A DNA stretch of 64,000 nucleotides, taken from the NCBI RefSeq assembly GCF_901000735.1, contig NC_081543.1:23517515-23581514 (forward strand), read 5' to 3'. Under the pieces are notes generated by a model. The model was given only the letters and a program-made list of their open reading frames with translations. It was not told where the DNA came from and ran no database searches. Shown piece by piece: positions 45,348 through 57,731 of this stretch. The first letter of the stretch is position 1; each line of letters starts with the position of its first letter. The position numbers and the translations under genes are program-made. This stretch comes from Corylus avellana (Eukaryota > Streptophyta > Magnoliopsida > Fagales > Betulaceae).

Positions 45348-46684
45348 TGATAAGTGCCAAATATTGCATATTTGGACCCCTTTATTTACATTAGTTAATC
45401 CTTTAGCTGTGTCGTTATTTAATATTTTGTGTTAGTTTTGTGTTTTTAGTGTTTTGTAGGTCATTGAAGAAAAACTGCAGCTTTAAAGGGAAAAATGCGA
45501 AGTTTGGAAGAAAGCATACTTTGAGAAGACCTAGATTGTGTGGTTAAGTCTAACCAAATCTAAGGAAAAGTTAAAGTTCAGATTAAAGTTCAGATTTGAT
45601 AAGATTTCGGATCGGATTCAAATTCAGATTCTGCACACGTCTTAGTATTTTGACCATAACTCTCCGCTCAAATATCGGATTGAAGTGATTCAAACGGCAT
45701 TGGAAAGCTAGCTCAAAATAATACAATTTGTTGTGAAATAGGATTTTCGTAATTCGTACAGTTACTATGTCAAAATCGCCCCGCAATTAAAGGACACAAA
45801 TCTGGACGAATCCTATTCCGATTTCAGACTTCTATTTTGACTGGGAGACAGACTTCCGAATTATCTAGGTTTACTTGGGCTTCTAGGACTTCCCTAAGCC
45901 TATAAATAGACTTCTTTGCATTCAAGAAAAGACACAATCCCAGAGAGCAAAATTCTTTTGTTTAGTTTTTCTTTAGGTTTAGGTTTAGGTTTAGATTTTA
46001 TTTTTATGTGGAGCTAAATTCCCAACTAAGGTTGGGGATGAAGCCTCACCGATGAAGAACAACATTACTTTTATGTAAGTTTTTATTATTCTGATTTTAT
46101 GAGTTTTATATTTCAATTGTTTTACTTCTAATCAATTGTATGGAGTGATTCTTGGATATCTCTTGTGATTCAAGGATACATTTGATGATTTGAGATAATT
46201 TCATATGATTGATTGCTTGGCTTTTAACTCATAAAAATTGGATATCCCTTGTGATTTGTTCTACGGATACATCTGGTGTTTCAATTTAATTTGGATTCCT
46301 TTTGTGATTTGGTCAATGAATGGATACATGGGATGGTTTTGATTAATTCTTTGAAGTATAGTAAAACATATCTATGATTTAATTTGTGAGAACTTCGGAT
46401 TAATATTGATGAACATAAAGTATGTTGTTATGATTTGGTGAGTGTGAATTCCCAAACCTTAGTACCTTTATCCTTAGATTTACTTATTTTATTTAGTTTA
46501 TGTTTATCCTTTAATTTTCAAAACTCAAAAATCAAAACCCTTTGGAACTAGATTAGGATTTAATTAGTTTAGATATAAATTGCTCTTTCAAAAATACAAT
46601 TCTCTGTGGGATCGACCTCGCACTTGCAATCCATTAAACTACAATCGATTCGTGCACTTGCGAGTTAAATAAATTTGCACAACA
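45348..46684 (+). repeat. LTR 2 of array B (shared)
   Basis: 1337 bp. It serves as 3' LTR of copy 1 (preceded by AAGTTTGGGGGTGTT) and as 5' LTR of copy 2 (followed by the primer site at 46691). TATA is near 45899. Confidence 0.92.
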
Positions 46685-46690
46685 AGTTTT

Positions 46691-46708
46691 TGGCGCCGTT
46701 GCCGGGAC
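46691..46708 (+). other. tRNA-Asp primer binding site, B copy 2
   Basis: TGGCGCCGTTGCCGGGAC, seventeen of eighteen bases complementary to tRNA-Asp. Confidence 0.85.
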
Positions 46709-47148
46709 ATTGTTCAATTTTTGAAACCAATTTATTTCTAAATTAGTTTTATTCTTCTACTAGTTATAATTAGGATTTTATTTTTCTGCAATTAGTTTTG
46801 TTTTATTCGTGTTACTAAAAATAAAAAAATAAAAAATAAAATAAAAAAGATTTTTCTTGTTGTTTTTTGTTTTGTTTGGCTTGTTTTACAATTCTGCCGC
46901 AGCACCTTCCGCACATCAGTGGGATCGAGCGCACTCATAGCAAAAGCAGCAGTTCCGTAGATCTTTGCCAAAAATTTATTTTTGGTCATTTTTGTGAGTT
47001 TTTTAAATTTTAGTTTTCATTTTTTTTTGTTGTGTTAGTTGTTCTTGTAGTTTATTTTATTAAAAAAAAAATTAAAATTAAAAAAAATATATATATATTG
47101 GTTAATGTTTTATATGGGATATCTGCATGCTAAAATGTGAGGGGAAGC

Positions 47149-48381
47149 ATGAATTTTCATTTTAATGATTTTAATGCCTCTCCTAGTTGTAGGACACCAG
47201 CTCCTACCAACTACCCTCAAAATATTTACCCACATAAACCATGTTCATTTTGTTTCAATCCTTATCATGAGGAGAACAATTGTCCAGATCTGCGAGCTGA
47301 GCTCAATGACTTATGGGACAAATTAGACCAAATCAGAGCAGCTAGATCTAACTTTTCATATGAACAAATGAACACTGGTTTCTCCAGCCCGGGATTTGAT
47401 TCAATTTTCAATTGTTATAACCCGAACTGGAGCAACCAATTTGATTTCTCAGGATCAGCTCAGGCTACAGGAAATTATGCTCACCAATTTGATGAATTGC
47501 ACCATTCAGAATATCCGCAGTTCGATTATCAAGCTCAACCTCCTGTTTATCAGTCTGCCACTCAAGTGTCACAGCCTGCACCACAGTCATCACTAGAAGA
47601 CATAATGAAAGCATTCATGCAATCAATGGATAAGAACATACAAGATATGAAGAATGCTACCATGAGCAATTCCCAAGCTGTACAGGTACTGAGGAATTCC
47701 AACATGGTTAATGGCAGAGACATACAAGAACTTAAGCAGGCCATGTCCAAGATAGAAGGACAGATTGGTCATCTAGTTGCCGACTTCAATAGAATAGAGG
47801 AAGAAGAGCTTCAAAGTCAGCTAATGGCTGAAAGGTATTACATGATTGATGAGGATGATTCCGAAAATTCTTATCATAAGCATGCCCAAGTCACCATCAC
47901 ACTAGAGAGTGGGAAAATTGTGGATAACAAAGAGGAGGAAAAGAAAGAGGAGCAAGTTGAGCACCCTGAGCAAGTTGAGCACCATGAGAACAGTGAGCCA
48001 CCAACAAATCCTAATCTGCCCAGTGACATGGAAGTGAGTACTGAAGCTCCTGCCTGCATCACTGTCCCTCTTGAGGCACATCAGGAGCCATCTTATGTCA
48101 AGATATTCAAGGACTTGTGCACACAAGCACACAAATATAGGAACCACTTTTCTAAGAAGATCTGTCGAAGCAAGCAAGTCTACATAAGATGGCGAAACAT
48201 CCTTCCAGAGGGCTATGAAGTTTTGAAGAAGAAAGGGTGGAAAGGATTGGTTGGACATCCGCATGATCGGGGAAAGCGCTGTAAAGTTTTCTCCTCCAGT
48301 TTATTTTCTGCACTTCACTCCACAAATTCTTTCTTTCCTTTTTCATTATATTGCATTTCTATTTATTTGTTTTGTTTCTAA
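47149..48381 (+). CDS. Gag-type zinc-knuckle protein, B copy 2 (longer frame)
   Basis: Same protein as 42760-43857, with about ten substitutions over the shared part. Here GGA is kept at the equivalent of the copy 1 stop. The frame continues through KGLVGHPHDRGKRCK into a Ser/Phe-rich tail of about 40 residues, ending at 48381. The GHP-D-RGK motif also follows KKKGWK in element A, so the longer C-terminus is probably ancestral and copy 1 truncated. The final hydrophobic residues run into T-rich untranslated sequence and may not be meaningful. This is the only full-length open copy of the family in the window. Confidence 0.8.
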   Translation: MNFHFNDFNASPSCRTPAPTNYPQNIYPHKPCSFCFNPYHEENNCPDLRAELNDLWDKLDQIRAARSNFSYEQMNTGFSSPGFDSIFNCYNPNWSNQFDFSGSAQATGNYAHQFDELHHSEYPQFDYQAQPPVYQSATQVSQPAPQSSLEDIMKAFMQSMDKNIQDMKNATMSNSQAVQVLRNSNMVNGRDIQELKQAMSKIEGQIGHLVADFNRIEEEELQSQLMAERYYMIDEDDSENSYHKHAQVTITLESGKIVDNKEEEKKEEQVEHPEQVEHHENSEPPTNPNLPSDMEVSTEAPACITVPLEAHQEPSYVKIFKDLCTQAHKYRNHFSKKICRSKQVYIRWRNILPEGYEVLKKKGWKGLVGHPHDRGKRCKVFSSSLFSALHSTNSFFPFSLYCISIYLFCF

Positions 48382-49546
48382 CAACAATTGATCTTTTGAT
48401 GTTTTGTTTCTGTGAAAAAAATATTTCTGTTAGTTTTTGTTGACAAGTGTCTTGGTATTTAAGTTTAGGGGACGCCCTAGCCTTGTTCACACTCCAATTT
48501 CCTTACTTCCGGTAATGTATTTCTATACTACACATTGAGGGCAATGTGTAATTCAAGTTTGGGGGTATGGAAAAACACTTTGTCTATTTATTTTTGTTTT
48601 TATTTGTTTAATTTTTTGTCTTTATGTGTTAAAAAAATTTTGAAAAAATAAAATAAAATTTTGTGCTATGTTTTTGTCAAGATTGAGTTAAGCTATGACT
48701 ATGGTTTACATTTCATTAGCTTGCTTAAAGCGTTGAACACATCATTATGTCATTTGAAGTCTGAGTCATTTGACTTATTTTTGGGTAAAAGAGATTTCAC
48801 TTGTTTTAAGATAAATTTTTATGAGCACATTAGCATGTTTTCTGTGAGGTATGATGTTTGAGCTTAAGCTTGTTCTCTTTGAGATTTGTTGGATGACCTA
48901 TTGATGAATAACCATTGGCTTGCAAGATATAAAAAGAAAAAAATAAATAAAAAAGAGAAGGAAAAAGAAAAGAAAGATCATGTTGAGTTTTCCGCTGAGT
49001 AACCGGACCTCTTGCCTCATTAAGCATTGAGTGTTCGCGTCAAAAGGTGTGAAGTTCAGTGTTGATTTATGATATGGCTAATCTGACTTCGTAGCCTTTT
49101 TGACTTAAGTTAATAAGCCCTTAGAGATGTTCTACATCTAGTGCCCTAAAGCCACCTGGCTTGGGAGTCATTGGCCTAACACTTGTTACATGAGTCAATT
49201 AGAAAGCTTAAGGGAGTTAGACATTGCAAAGCCTATTAAAAAAAAAAAAATGCATATCTTGCCTCGGTTGTTTCATTTGTTAGGGATTCTTTCAAATTTT
49301 ATGGAACTTGTCTTGAGTTTAAGCAGAAAGCTTCATGATTGTATGCTAATTACACTTTACACTTTTTAGAACATATGAGGTCTCAATTGTCCATTTATGA
49401 GTAATTTGATTTTGGATTTCCTTTTGACTATTATGATGGTGTTTGTCTTTTTAAGTTTGCTCATGAATAAGAACCATGGTTTATGTGAAACTTCTTTCTT
49501 GTTAACAACATAGTGCACAATGTTTGTGGGTATCATTCCTGTTAAG

Positions 49547-49619
49547 CCCTCACGAGACTTCACTCGTCCACTAGGGATGCCTAGGGGTTTAAAAGGCTTG
49601 TTGCATATGCTAAATGCAA
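49547..49619 (+). other. Conserved three-hairpin block, B copy 2
   Basis: No difference from the copy at 45177-45249 is visible in the stem positions. Confidence 0.6.
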
Positions 49620-49717
49620 TCGTCTCTCCCACGAAAGAGGATTTATGTTTCTTGCTTTCATTTTATTTTTTGTTTTGTTTTGCTAAGGGACTAGCAAAAT
49701 GTAAGTTTGGGGGTGTT

Positions 49718-51063
49718 TGATAAGTGCCAAATATTGCATATTTGGACCCCTTTATTTACATTAGTTAATCCTTTAGTTGTGTCGTTATTTAATATTTTGT
49801 GTTAGTTTTGTGTTTTTAGTGTTTTGTAGGTCATTGAAGAAAAACTGCAGCTTTAAAGGGAAAAATGCGAAGTTTGGAAGAAAGCATACTTTGAGAAGAC
49901 CTAGATGATGTGGTTAAGTCTAACCAAATCCAAGAAAAGGTTAAATCAGATTAAAGTTCAGATTGGATAAGATTTCGGATCGGATTCAAATTCAGATTCT
50001 GCACATGTCTTAGTATTTTGACCATAACTCTCCGGTCAAATATCGGATTGAAGTGATTCAAACGGCATTAGAAAGCTAGCTCAAAATACTACAATTTGTT
50101 GTGAAATAGGATTTTCGTAATTCGGACGGTTTCTATGTCAAAATCGCCCCGCAATTAAGAGACACAAATTTGGACGAATCCTATTCCGATTTCAGACTTC
50201 TATTTTGACTGGGAGACAGACTTCCGAATTATCTAGGTTTACTTGGGCTTCTAGGACTTCCCTAAGCCTATAAATAGACTTCTTTGCATTCAAGAAAAGA
50301 TACACAATCCCAGAGAGCAAAATTCTTTTGTTTAGTTTTTCTTTAGGTTTAGGTTTAGGTTTAGATTTTATTTTTATGTGGAGCTAAATTCCCAACTAAG
50401 GTTGGGGATGAAGCCTCACCGATGAAGAACAACATCACTTTTATGTAAGTTTTTATTATTCTGATTTTATTGGGTTTTATATTTCAATTGTTTTACTTCT
50501 AATCAATTGTATGGAGTGATTCTTGGATATCTCTTGTGATTCAAGGATACATGTGATGATTTGAGATAATTTCATATGATTGATTGCTTGGCTTTTAACT
50601 CATAAAAATTGGATATCCCTTGTGATTTGTTCTACGGATACATCTGGTGTTTCAATTGAATTTGGATTCCTTTTGTGATTTGGTCAATGAATGGATACAT
50701 GGATACATGGGATGGTTTTGATTAATTCTTTGAAGCATAGTAAAACATATTTATGATTTAATTTGTGAGAACTTCGGATTAATATTGATGAACATAAAGT
50801 ATGTTGTTATGATTTGGTGAGTGTGAATTCCCAAACCTTAGTACCTTTATCCTTAGATTTACTTATTTTATTTAGTTTATGTTTATCCTTTAATTTTCAA
50901 ACTCAAAAGTCAAAACCCTTTTGGAACTAGATTAGGATTTAATTAGTTTAGATATAAATTGCTCTTTCAAAAATACAATTCTCTGTGGGATCGACCTCGC
51001 ACTTGCAATCCATTAAACTACAATTGATTCGTGCACTTGCGAGTTAAATAAATTTGCACAACA
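49718..51063 (+). repeat. LTR 3 of array B
   Basis: 1346 bp, visibly more diverged from LTR 2 than LTR 2 is from LTR 1 (for example GATGATGTGG for GATTGTGTGG, and a duplicated ATGGATACAT near 50700). It is followed by a primer site (51070) and 37 bp of interior up to the gap. Confidence 0.92.
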
Positions 51064-51124
51064 AGTTTTTGGCGCCGTTGCCGGGAAATTGTTCAATTTT
51101 TTAAACCAATTTATTTCTAAATTA

Positions 51125-51224
51125 NNNNNNNNNNNNNNNNNNNNNNNNNNNNNNNNNNNNNNNNNNNNNNNNNNNNNNNNNNNNNNNNNNNNNNNNNNNN
51201 NNNNNNNNNNNNNNNNNNNNNNNN
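51125..51224. other. Assembly gap, 100 N
   Basis: A run of exactly 100 N, the usual placeholder for a gap of unknown size. It truncates the third internal region of array B and joins it to a different element in the opposite orientation. Confidence 0.99.
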
Positions 51225-52036
51225 AAGTTAAATATCACAACATGATCATCACAAAGGCCCCAATATTGACATATTAAATAAGCATAATTAGGGCTTCAAT
51301 CTAGCCCTCCTTAAGAGTTAGTTACACATAATGAAAATAAAACTAAAAAGAAAAGGGAAAGAAAGAACTGTAAACCGCTCCTAGAAGTAGCCTCCAATCC
51401 TCTCCCCAAAGTTGTCTCTTCCAAGGATTATCTTAATTGTGAGGCTTAGAGGTCTATTTATAGGGCATAGGAGAGTCCTAGAAGCCCTAGTAATCCTAGG
51501 AAATTCGGAGTTTTAAGTCCAAGTCCAACTAGGATAGAGAAAACCTAAGTCCAAATCGGAATAGGATTCGCCCAGAATTACGGTCTTAACTTGCGGCGCA
51601 ATTTTGGCCTTGCGACGCTCCGAATTGGGAAAATGCTATTTCATAATTAATTGTATAATTTTGAATTATCTTTCTAATGCCGCTTGAATCACCTCAATCT
51701 AATATTTGAACTGAAAGTTATGATCAATATACAGAGACATGTTCAGAATACAATTTTTCATCCAATCCGATTTGACTTCAATGTGAGAAATTCCGAATTG
51801 ATCCTTTCCTCTATTTGATTAAACTTAACTATGATTGGCTAAGCTCAACCATATCTTCTAGGTCTTCCCAATTTGCCCTTTAAGCTTGTAATTCTTCTAG
51901 AAACGCTTTCTTTTCTTCCAAAAGCCTAAAAAATAAAGAAAGTACAAAAGGAAGTAAAATGGCCTAATTAACAAAAACCAAAGGATTAAAATATGCAAGT
52001 TAAGGGCTGAAAATATGAATATTTTAACACTAATCA
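51225..52036 (-). mobile_element. A-family LTR fragment
   Basis: From about 51430 to 52036 it follows the LTR of element A (AATTGTGAGGCTTAGAGGTC, TATA CTATTTATAGGGC, AGTCCTAGAAGCCCTAGTAA, GGCTGAAAATATGAATATT). It ends at the LTR terminus CTAATCA. It is more diverged from A than the two A LTRs are from each other. The other end is lost in the gap. Confidence 0.8.
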
Positions 52037-52393
52037 ACAGATAATTGAGAGAAAAATTCTCTTATGAACTTCATTCAATTAATGATTTTTGTACATTTAC
52101 AGTATATATAGTATACACTAACTGCTGACTACATAACAATAAGTTGTTATTTACGAACCAATCTTAACAGAAAGAATAACAGCTTTAACCATCCTAAACT
52201 CAGCAGCTTCATCGCTTCAATGTTTTCAGACTATTACGAGTGTGATCGATCACATTGCATGAAGGCGATCGATCGCACTACCCGAGAGTTTTTGTTTCTT
52301 CTCTGCTAGTGCAATTGATCGCACTTATTAACAGTGCGAGATCGCGCTCGATCGCAGTTACAGAAACTCAAAATACTTTGAGCTCCTGATACT
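52037..52393 (-). repeat. 3' LTR (partial) of element F with GATCGATC palindromes
   Basis: Read on the minus strand it starts TATCAGGAGCTC. At 52247-52285 (plus strand) AGTGTGATCGATC and GATCGATCGCACT form an inverted pair. More variants lie at 52315-52376, within the first 150 bp of U3. Confidence 0.75.
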
Positions 52394-52399
52394 CCCCCT

Positions 52400-55300
52400 C
52401 AAGATGGATGGTGAAGATCTAGTCCAGACATCTTGGACAATAAATCAATAAACAAAGCAGAACCAAGAGGTTTGGTGAAGATAACTGCCAATTGATGATT
52501 AGAGGGAACATGCAAAGTCTTGAGTAGCCCCAACTGAATTTTCTCACGAACCAAATGACAGTCAATCTCTATGTGTCTGGTTCATTCATGGAAAATAGGG
52601 TTTGTTGCAATATGGAGAGCTGCCTTGCTATCACAGAAAAGTAATGCTGGTTTCTGATAAAGAGCTTGCAAATCATCCAAGAGAGAAAACAACCATGTTA
52701 GCTCACAAGATACGGCAGCCATAGATCTATACTCAACTTCAGCTGATGATCTGGAAATGGTTTGTTGCTTTTTGGATCTCCAGGATATCATAGAGTCACC
52801 ATTGAATACACAGAAACCTATGATGGACCTTCTAGTGTCAGGGCAACCAGCCCAATCAGAATCAGAGAAAGCCTTAACCTTGAAATCTGAGATAGCTGGA
52901 AAGAATAGTCCTTGTCCTAGAGCAGACTTTATGTATCTTAAAATGCTATGAGCTGCATCTAAATGAGGTTGGCAGGGTTTATCCATGAATTGACTCAATG
53001 TTTGAACTGAGTAAGACAAGTCTGGTATAGTCACTATCAAGTAAAGCAACCATCCAATAAGACGTCTATAGCTTGTTGGATCATCTAATAAAGGACCATT
53101 ATCTTTGGACAACTTCACATTTTGCTCCATTGGAAACTTAGTTGGTTTAGAAGCTAATAAACCAGACTCTTGTAGCACTTCTAGGGCATATTTCCTTTCA
53201 GAAATAGAAATTCCTGATTTGATCTAGCAATTTCCAAACCTAAGAAAACTTTTAAAGTCCCCAAATCTTTGAGATGGAATTTCTCATTGAGAAGTGTCGT
53301 CAGAACCTTGACTCCTGCAGCATCATTGCTTGCAATTGCAATGTCATCAACGTATACCAATAGAGCAACATAAGAAGACCCTTGAAATCTAGTAAAAAGG
53401 GAGTAATCTGACTTTGCTTGGGTGAAACCAACACTAAGGATTGTGGTAGAAAGTTTAGCAAACCACTGTCTTGAGGCTTGTTTAAGGCCATATAAAGACT
53501 TGGGGAGTAATCTAACTTTGCTTGGGTGAAACCAAGACTAAGGATTGTGGTAGAAAGTTTAGCAAACCAATGTCTTGAGGCTTGTTTAAGGCCATATAAG
53601 ACTTGGTTAATCTACACACCTTAGACTCCCCCTTAATGCTGAATCCAGGTGGCATGGTCATGTAGACTTCTTCATCAAGATCCCCATGAAGAAAGGCATT
53701 GTTCACATCCAATTGATGGAGAACCCAACCTTTTGCAGCTGCAATGGCTAATAGAGTTTGGACAGTGGCCATCTTTACCACAGGAGAAAACGTCTCATGA
53801 TAATCCAATCCTTCACTTTGAGTATAACCCTTGGCAACCAACCTTGCCTTATACCTTTCAATGCTACCATTAGCATTATGTTTGATTTTGTATACCCATT
53901 TACAACCAATGGGATGTTTATTGGGAGGCAAATCAGTAACAACCCATGTCTTGTTCTCCTCAAGAGCTTCTATCTCCTTTTTTCATGGCATCTCTCCATT
54001 CTGGACTAGAAACAGCTTGGTGACAAAATTGTGGTTCAACATGTGATGAAATAGACAAGCAAAAATGTTTATGATTCAAAGATAAACGATCATAAAAGAG
54101 AAACGATGACAATGAATGAGGAATACCTGAAATAGCAGAAGAATCATGAACCATTGAATTAGAAAGGGATGGAGAAGTAGCCAAGTGACACTGATAATCT
54201 TGCAAATAACAAGGAGTTTGTTTCATCCTGGAAGATCTTATAGGTTGAAGTGTGGTTTGAGGAGAGTGATTGACGTTAATGGTAGGATTTGAATGGGAAG
54301 TATTGGAATCAAAATTCAAATCAGCAGGAAACATTTACAGAATCAGAAGAACATGAATTTGGAGATTGTATATTATCAGGAAAACTTGAATTTTGAGATT
54401 GAATGTCATTTGTTAAAACAGAGTGATCAATATTAACCAAATCAGTATTAATGGTTGGAATGGACCTATAACTAAAACAACCATCTGCATTTGGATTAGA
54501 AAGATTGGAAGCATATGAAAAAATGGTTTCATGAAAAACTACATTTCTAGAGACAAAAACAGTATGTGTAGAGAGGCTATAAAGTTTATAACCTTTCATT
54601 GCATATGGATAACCAATAAAGATTGATGGAATAGCTCTAGGATCAAACTTAGTTCTGTTTCTGGTTAAGGTAGAAGCATATGCTAAGCAACCAAAAACTC
54701 TAAGATGAGAATATGATGGGGGTTATGAAAAAAGAAGTTCATGAGGAGACTTATTTGCTAAATGAGGAGTAGGGATTCGGTTTATAAGGTGTGTGGCAGT
54801 AAGAATACAATCCCCCCAAAAAGATAATGGAAGATGAGCTTGAAACCTTAGAGACCTAGCTACATTTAAGAGGTGTTGATGTTTTCTTTCAACAATAGAA
54901 TTTTGTTGGGGTATCTCAACACAACTGAGTTGATGTATGGTTCCTTGTTTAGAAAAGAAATCATTCAATTTAAATTCAGAACCATTGTCAGATCGTACAC
55001 ATTTGATTTTGGAATTATATTGAGTTTGGACCAAATGAAAGAAAGATTGAAGAATAGTTCTAGTTTGTGACTTATTTTGTAACAGATGAACCCAAGTAAA
55101 TCTGCTATAATCATCCACAATAGTTAGAAAGTAACTAGAACCACTTATTGATTTGGTAAAGAAAGGTTCCCAAATGTCACAATGTATCAAATCAAATGGG
55201 GAAACAGAAATAGGAGAACTTGAAGGAAAAGGTAACCTATGTTGTCTAGAAAGTGGACAGATAGTACAAACATGTTTAGAATCAAAAGAAATTTTAGGTA

Positions 55301-55932
55301 CAATGCTATTCAACAATTGTAATCTAACAATGGAAAGATGACCTAATCTGCAGTGCCACACATCAGTAGAAGGTATTGCTGTTTGGGTGGAAGAAACATT
55401 GGAAAGTAAGTGAGGTGATGAAACCAATCTCTCATGTTGTTGCAGTAAAAGAAATAATCCACCTTGCTCCTTACCCACCCTAATCTTTTTCCAATGGTGT
55501 AGATTCTGTATAAAACAAAAATCAGCAAGAAAGATAAGGTAACAATGCAATTTCTTTATGAGTTTACTAGCAGAAATCAAATTAAAAGAAAAGGATGGAA
55601 CAAACAAAACATCAGTGAGCATAAGACTCTCTGAAAGTTGGACAATACCTACATGTGTAATAGAAACAATAGAACCATTTGGTAATTTGACATGAGTGGA
55701 AACGACAGCAGAAATAGAAGTAAACAATTACAAAGAACAAACCATACGATCTGTGGCACCCGTGTCAATGATCCAAAGGTTGTGTTTTGGATCACTATGA
55801 ATGGAAGGGTGAATTGTGCTAGCAGAAAAACATAATGTTTAAAATCAAGATCAATAATAGAAGATCAACTTGTCATCATTGAAAAAGGATGATCATGATT
55901 ATGCACACAACTAATTATGTTTTTCAGAGGCT
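52400..55932 (-). pseudogene. Copia pol of element F: protease, integrase, RT, RNase H
   Basis: The protease active site is WIIDTGATDRMV near 55750-55782. GAG-pre-integrase follows (VWHCRLGHLSIVRLQLL, then C..C residues near 55280), then the integrase core (54723-55240) with FLTIVDDYSRFTWVHLL, VRSDNGSEF and IVERKHQHLLNVARS. The RT (53931-53240) reads [32 protein letters not shown] and YVDD near 53346-53357. RNase H (52950-52400) shows KAFSDSDWAGCPDTRRSI, TISRSSAEVEYRSM and LFCDSKAALHIATNPIFHE. Breaks: a stop near 55725, frame changes near 54600, 54330 and 53940, a 104-bp tandem duplication in RT, and TGA at 52580 where the family has Arg (CGA). The enzyme set is complete but inactive. Confidence 0.9.
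53399..53606. repeat. 104-bp tandem duplication inside the copia RT
   Basis: 53399-53502 and 53503-53606 carry the same GGGAGTAATCT..GGTTTAAGGCC-type sequence with about three differences. Because 104 is not a multiple of three, it shifts the frame. Confidence 0.92.
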
Positions 55933-55937
55933 GGAGA

Positions 55938-57288
55938 TGATAAGCGTCGAATGTTGCACATTCATGTTAATTCCTTAGCATTGTTATTTGTTTGATTTTT
56001 TTTTGTTTTTGTGTTTTCATGTGTTTAATAAAGATACAAGAAAATCATTGTTTTTGGGCTCAAAATGCAGTTTACTGTAGCGGATTCACTGTAGCAGTTT
56101 ATGGTAGCAGATTCACCGTAGCGGTACTGTAGCAATTTTACTATAGCGGAGTTACTGTAGCAAAGTACTGTAGCACATTACTGTAGCTATAGTACGCTGG
56201 AGCGCACACGCGCAGCAGAGGCAAAATGGAGTCCGAAATTGATACGGAAAGTTTTTCTAGGTCTCCCAATCCGACTAGGAGACTGAATTACGATTTTTTG
56301 GGATTCCTAAGGCTTTTAGGGTTCTCCTAATCCCTATAAATAGGTCTCTAAGCATTGAGAAAAGAATACACGCCGCTTCCTAGAGCTAGAAATCAGAAAA
56401 TTGTCTTTGGAGCTTAGAAGATCATGAGCGGCTAAACCCCTTCGTGGGGTGTTGATGTACCCTATCCAAGCACAATGGTTTGATTGTATTTAATTTCTAG
56501 AATTTCAATTTATGCTTGCTGATTGTATAACTATGAGAATTGCTACCTTTTGATTCTGTTCTTAATTATTAAATGCAATTGTTTTTAAATTCCAAAATCA
56601 ATATTTGTGAAATTCTTCTCTTGTCTTAGAAAGTATTTTACTTTTGTTGATCTCAAATCATTTTTGTTTTCTGTGATTATGAGGATGATGATTATACAAT
56701 GGGTTTAATTGACATATAATCAATAGGATTTGATAGGCCATGCCTAGGGAAGACGGATTGTACTACACCATAGTTTAGTGTAATTTAGGTAGACAATCCG
56801 TGCCAACCGAAGATGGGTTACACTTATTCATTGATTATATGTATCCTGTTAAAGAATTTGATAATTTATACCTAGGGAAGACGGGTTGTACCGCATCTTA
56901 GTGGTTACGTGGACGATCCGTGCCAACCGAAGATAGATTATGCTTATTCTTTAATAAGGTAGTTTCTTGTTTATTTATAACATGCATAGAATGAATTTTT
57001 GGGATTAATTATGATTAGCCATTGCTGTGCGGATAGATGTGAAGTCAATACCCTACACTCTTTCTCTTATTTTAAATCTCTTTTATTTTCATGCACTTTA
57101 CTTTTAAAGAAAATCAAATCAATTCTCTTTTTAATTAAGTTAATTTTAATCTTTCAAATTTTGATAATAAAACCCTTGCAGTCCTTGAGGTTCGACACCC
57201 TCAATATAGCCGTATCCTACAAAGATTCGTCCTATTGCAAGTGGTTATTTTTATAATTGATATTTTTGGTCACAAAAATATCACATCA
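55938..57288 (+). repeat. 5' LTR of element D
   Basis: U3 has nine ACTGTAGC-type words at 56074-56186. TATA (CCCTATAAATAGG) is near 56333. U5 has two long degenerate repeats built on GCCTAGGGAAGACGG and CCGTGCCAACCGAAGAT (56745-56940). Confidence 0.93.
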
Positions 57289-57293
57289 ATTTT

Positions 57294-57311
57294 TGGTGCC
57301 GTTGCCGGGGA
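57294..57311 (+). other. tRNA-Asp primer binding site of element D (one change)
   Basis: TGGTGCCGTTGCCGGGGA, which differs from the A and B site by one C to T. Confidence 0.85.
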
Positions 57312-57466
57312 CTGCTTAACGGTTTTGTTGTCAAATTTTAAGGATTGATTTTAGCTTAATATTAATTTTTCGGCTTTAAGTTGATAACTTTAATTATGTT
57401 GTGTTTTATTTTTATTTTTATTTTATTTAAGAAATTGCAAACAGGTCCGTAGCTCCCTTCTCTGTG

Positions 57467-57627
57467 ACTGCGATCGAGCGCAGATTGCGTGCGATCGAGC
57501 GTACGAACACAATTCAGTAGGAATCAAGCCAGCAGCGCTCGAGCCTTCCCCTCCTGCGCTCGTACCCATCTGCCGCACTATGCTCGAGCGCACCCTACCG
57601 TTCGATCGAGCGCATTTGCGGCAACCT
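57467..57627. repeat. GATCGAGCG palindrome cluster in the leader of D
   Basis: About seven variants, including CTGCGATCGAGCGCAG, GTGCGATCGAGCG and TATGCTCGAGCGCA, lie just before gag, at the same relative place as in A and B. Confidence 0.8.
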
Positions 57628-57731
57628 GCATCCAAAACCCTAAGTGCACCTAAGGGCTGTTTGTGAGTTCTTATTTTTATTTATTTTTATTTTTCTGTTG
57701 TTATTTTATATTAATTCTATTAGTTTAGGTC

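Larger units (their letters stand above)
40942..51124 (+). mobile_element. Element B: tandem array, LTR-int-LTR-int-LTR-(int)
   Basis: Three LTRs (40942-42312, 45348-46684, 49718-51063) alternate with two complete internal regions of about 3035 bp and the first 61 bp of a third, which runs into the gap. The repeat step is 4406 then 4370 bp. Each internal region has a tRNA-Asp primer site, a leader, one gag-type ORF, the non-coding tract with three hairpins, and a terminal polypurine tract. There is no pol. Neighbouring copies share single LTRs with no host sequence between them, so this is one array, not separate insertions. Confidence 0.88.

Noticed and set aside
43173..48346. Minus-strand frames of 62-120 codons over the B gag ORFs
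   Set aside because: Antisense shadows of the zinc-knuckle ORFs, identical in both copies for that reason.
51089..51277. Frame crossing the N run (also 62085-62363)
   Set aside because: Translation through a gap of unknown length has no meaning.
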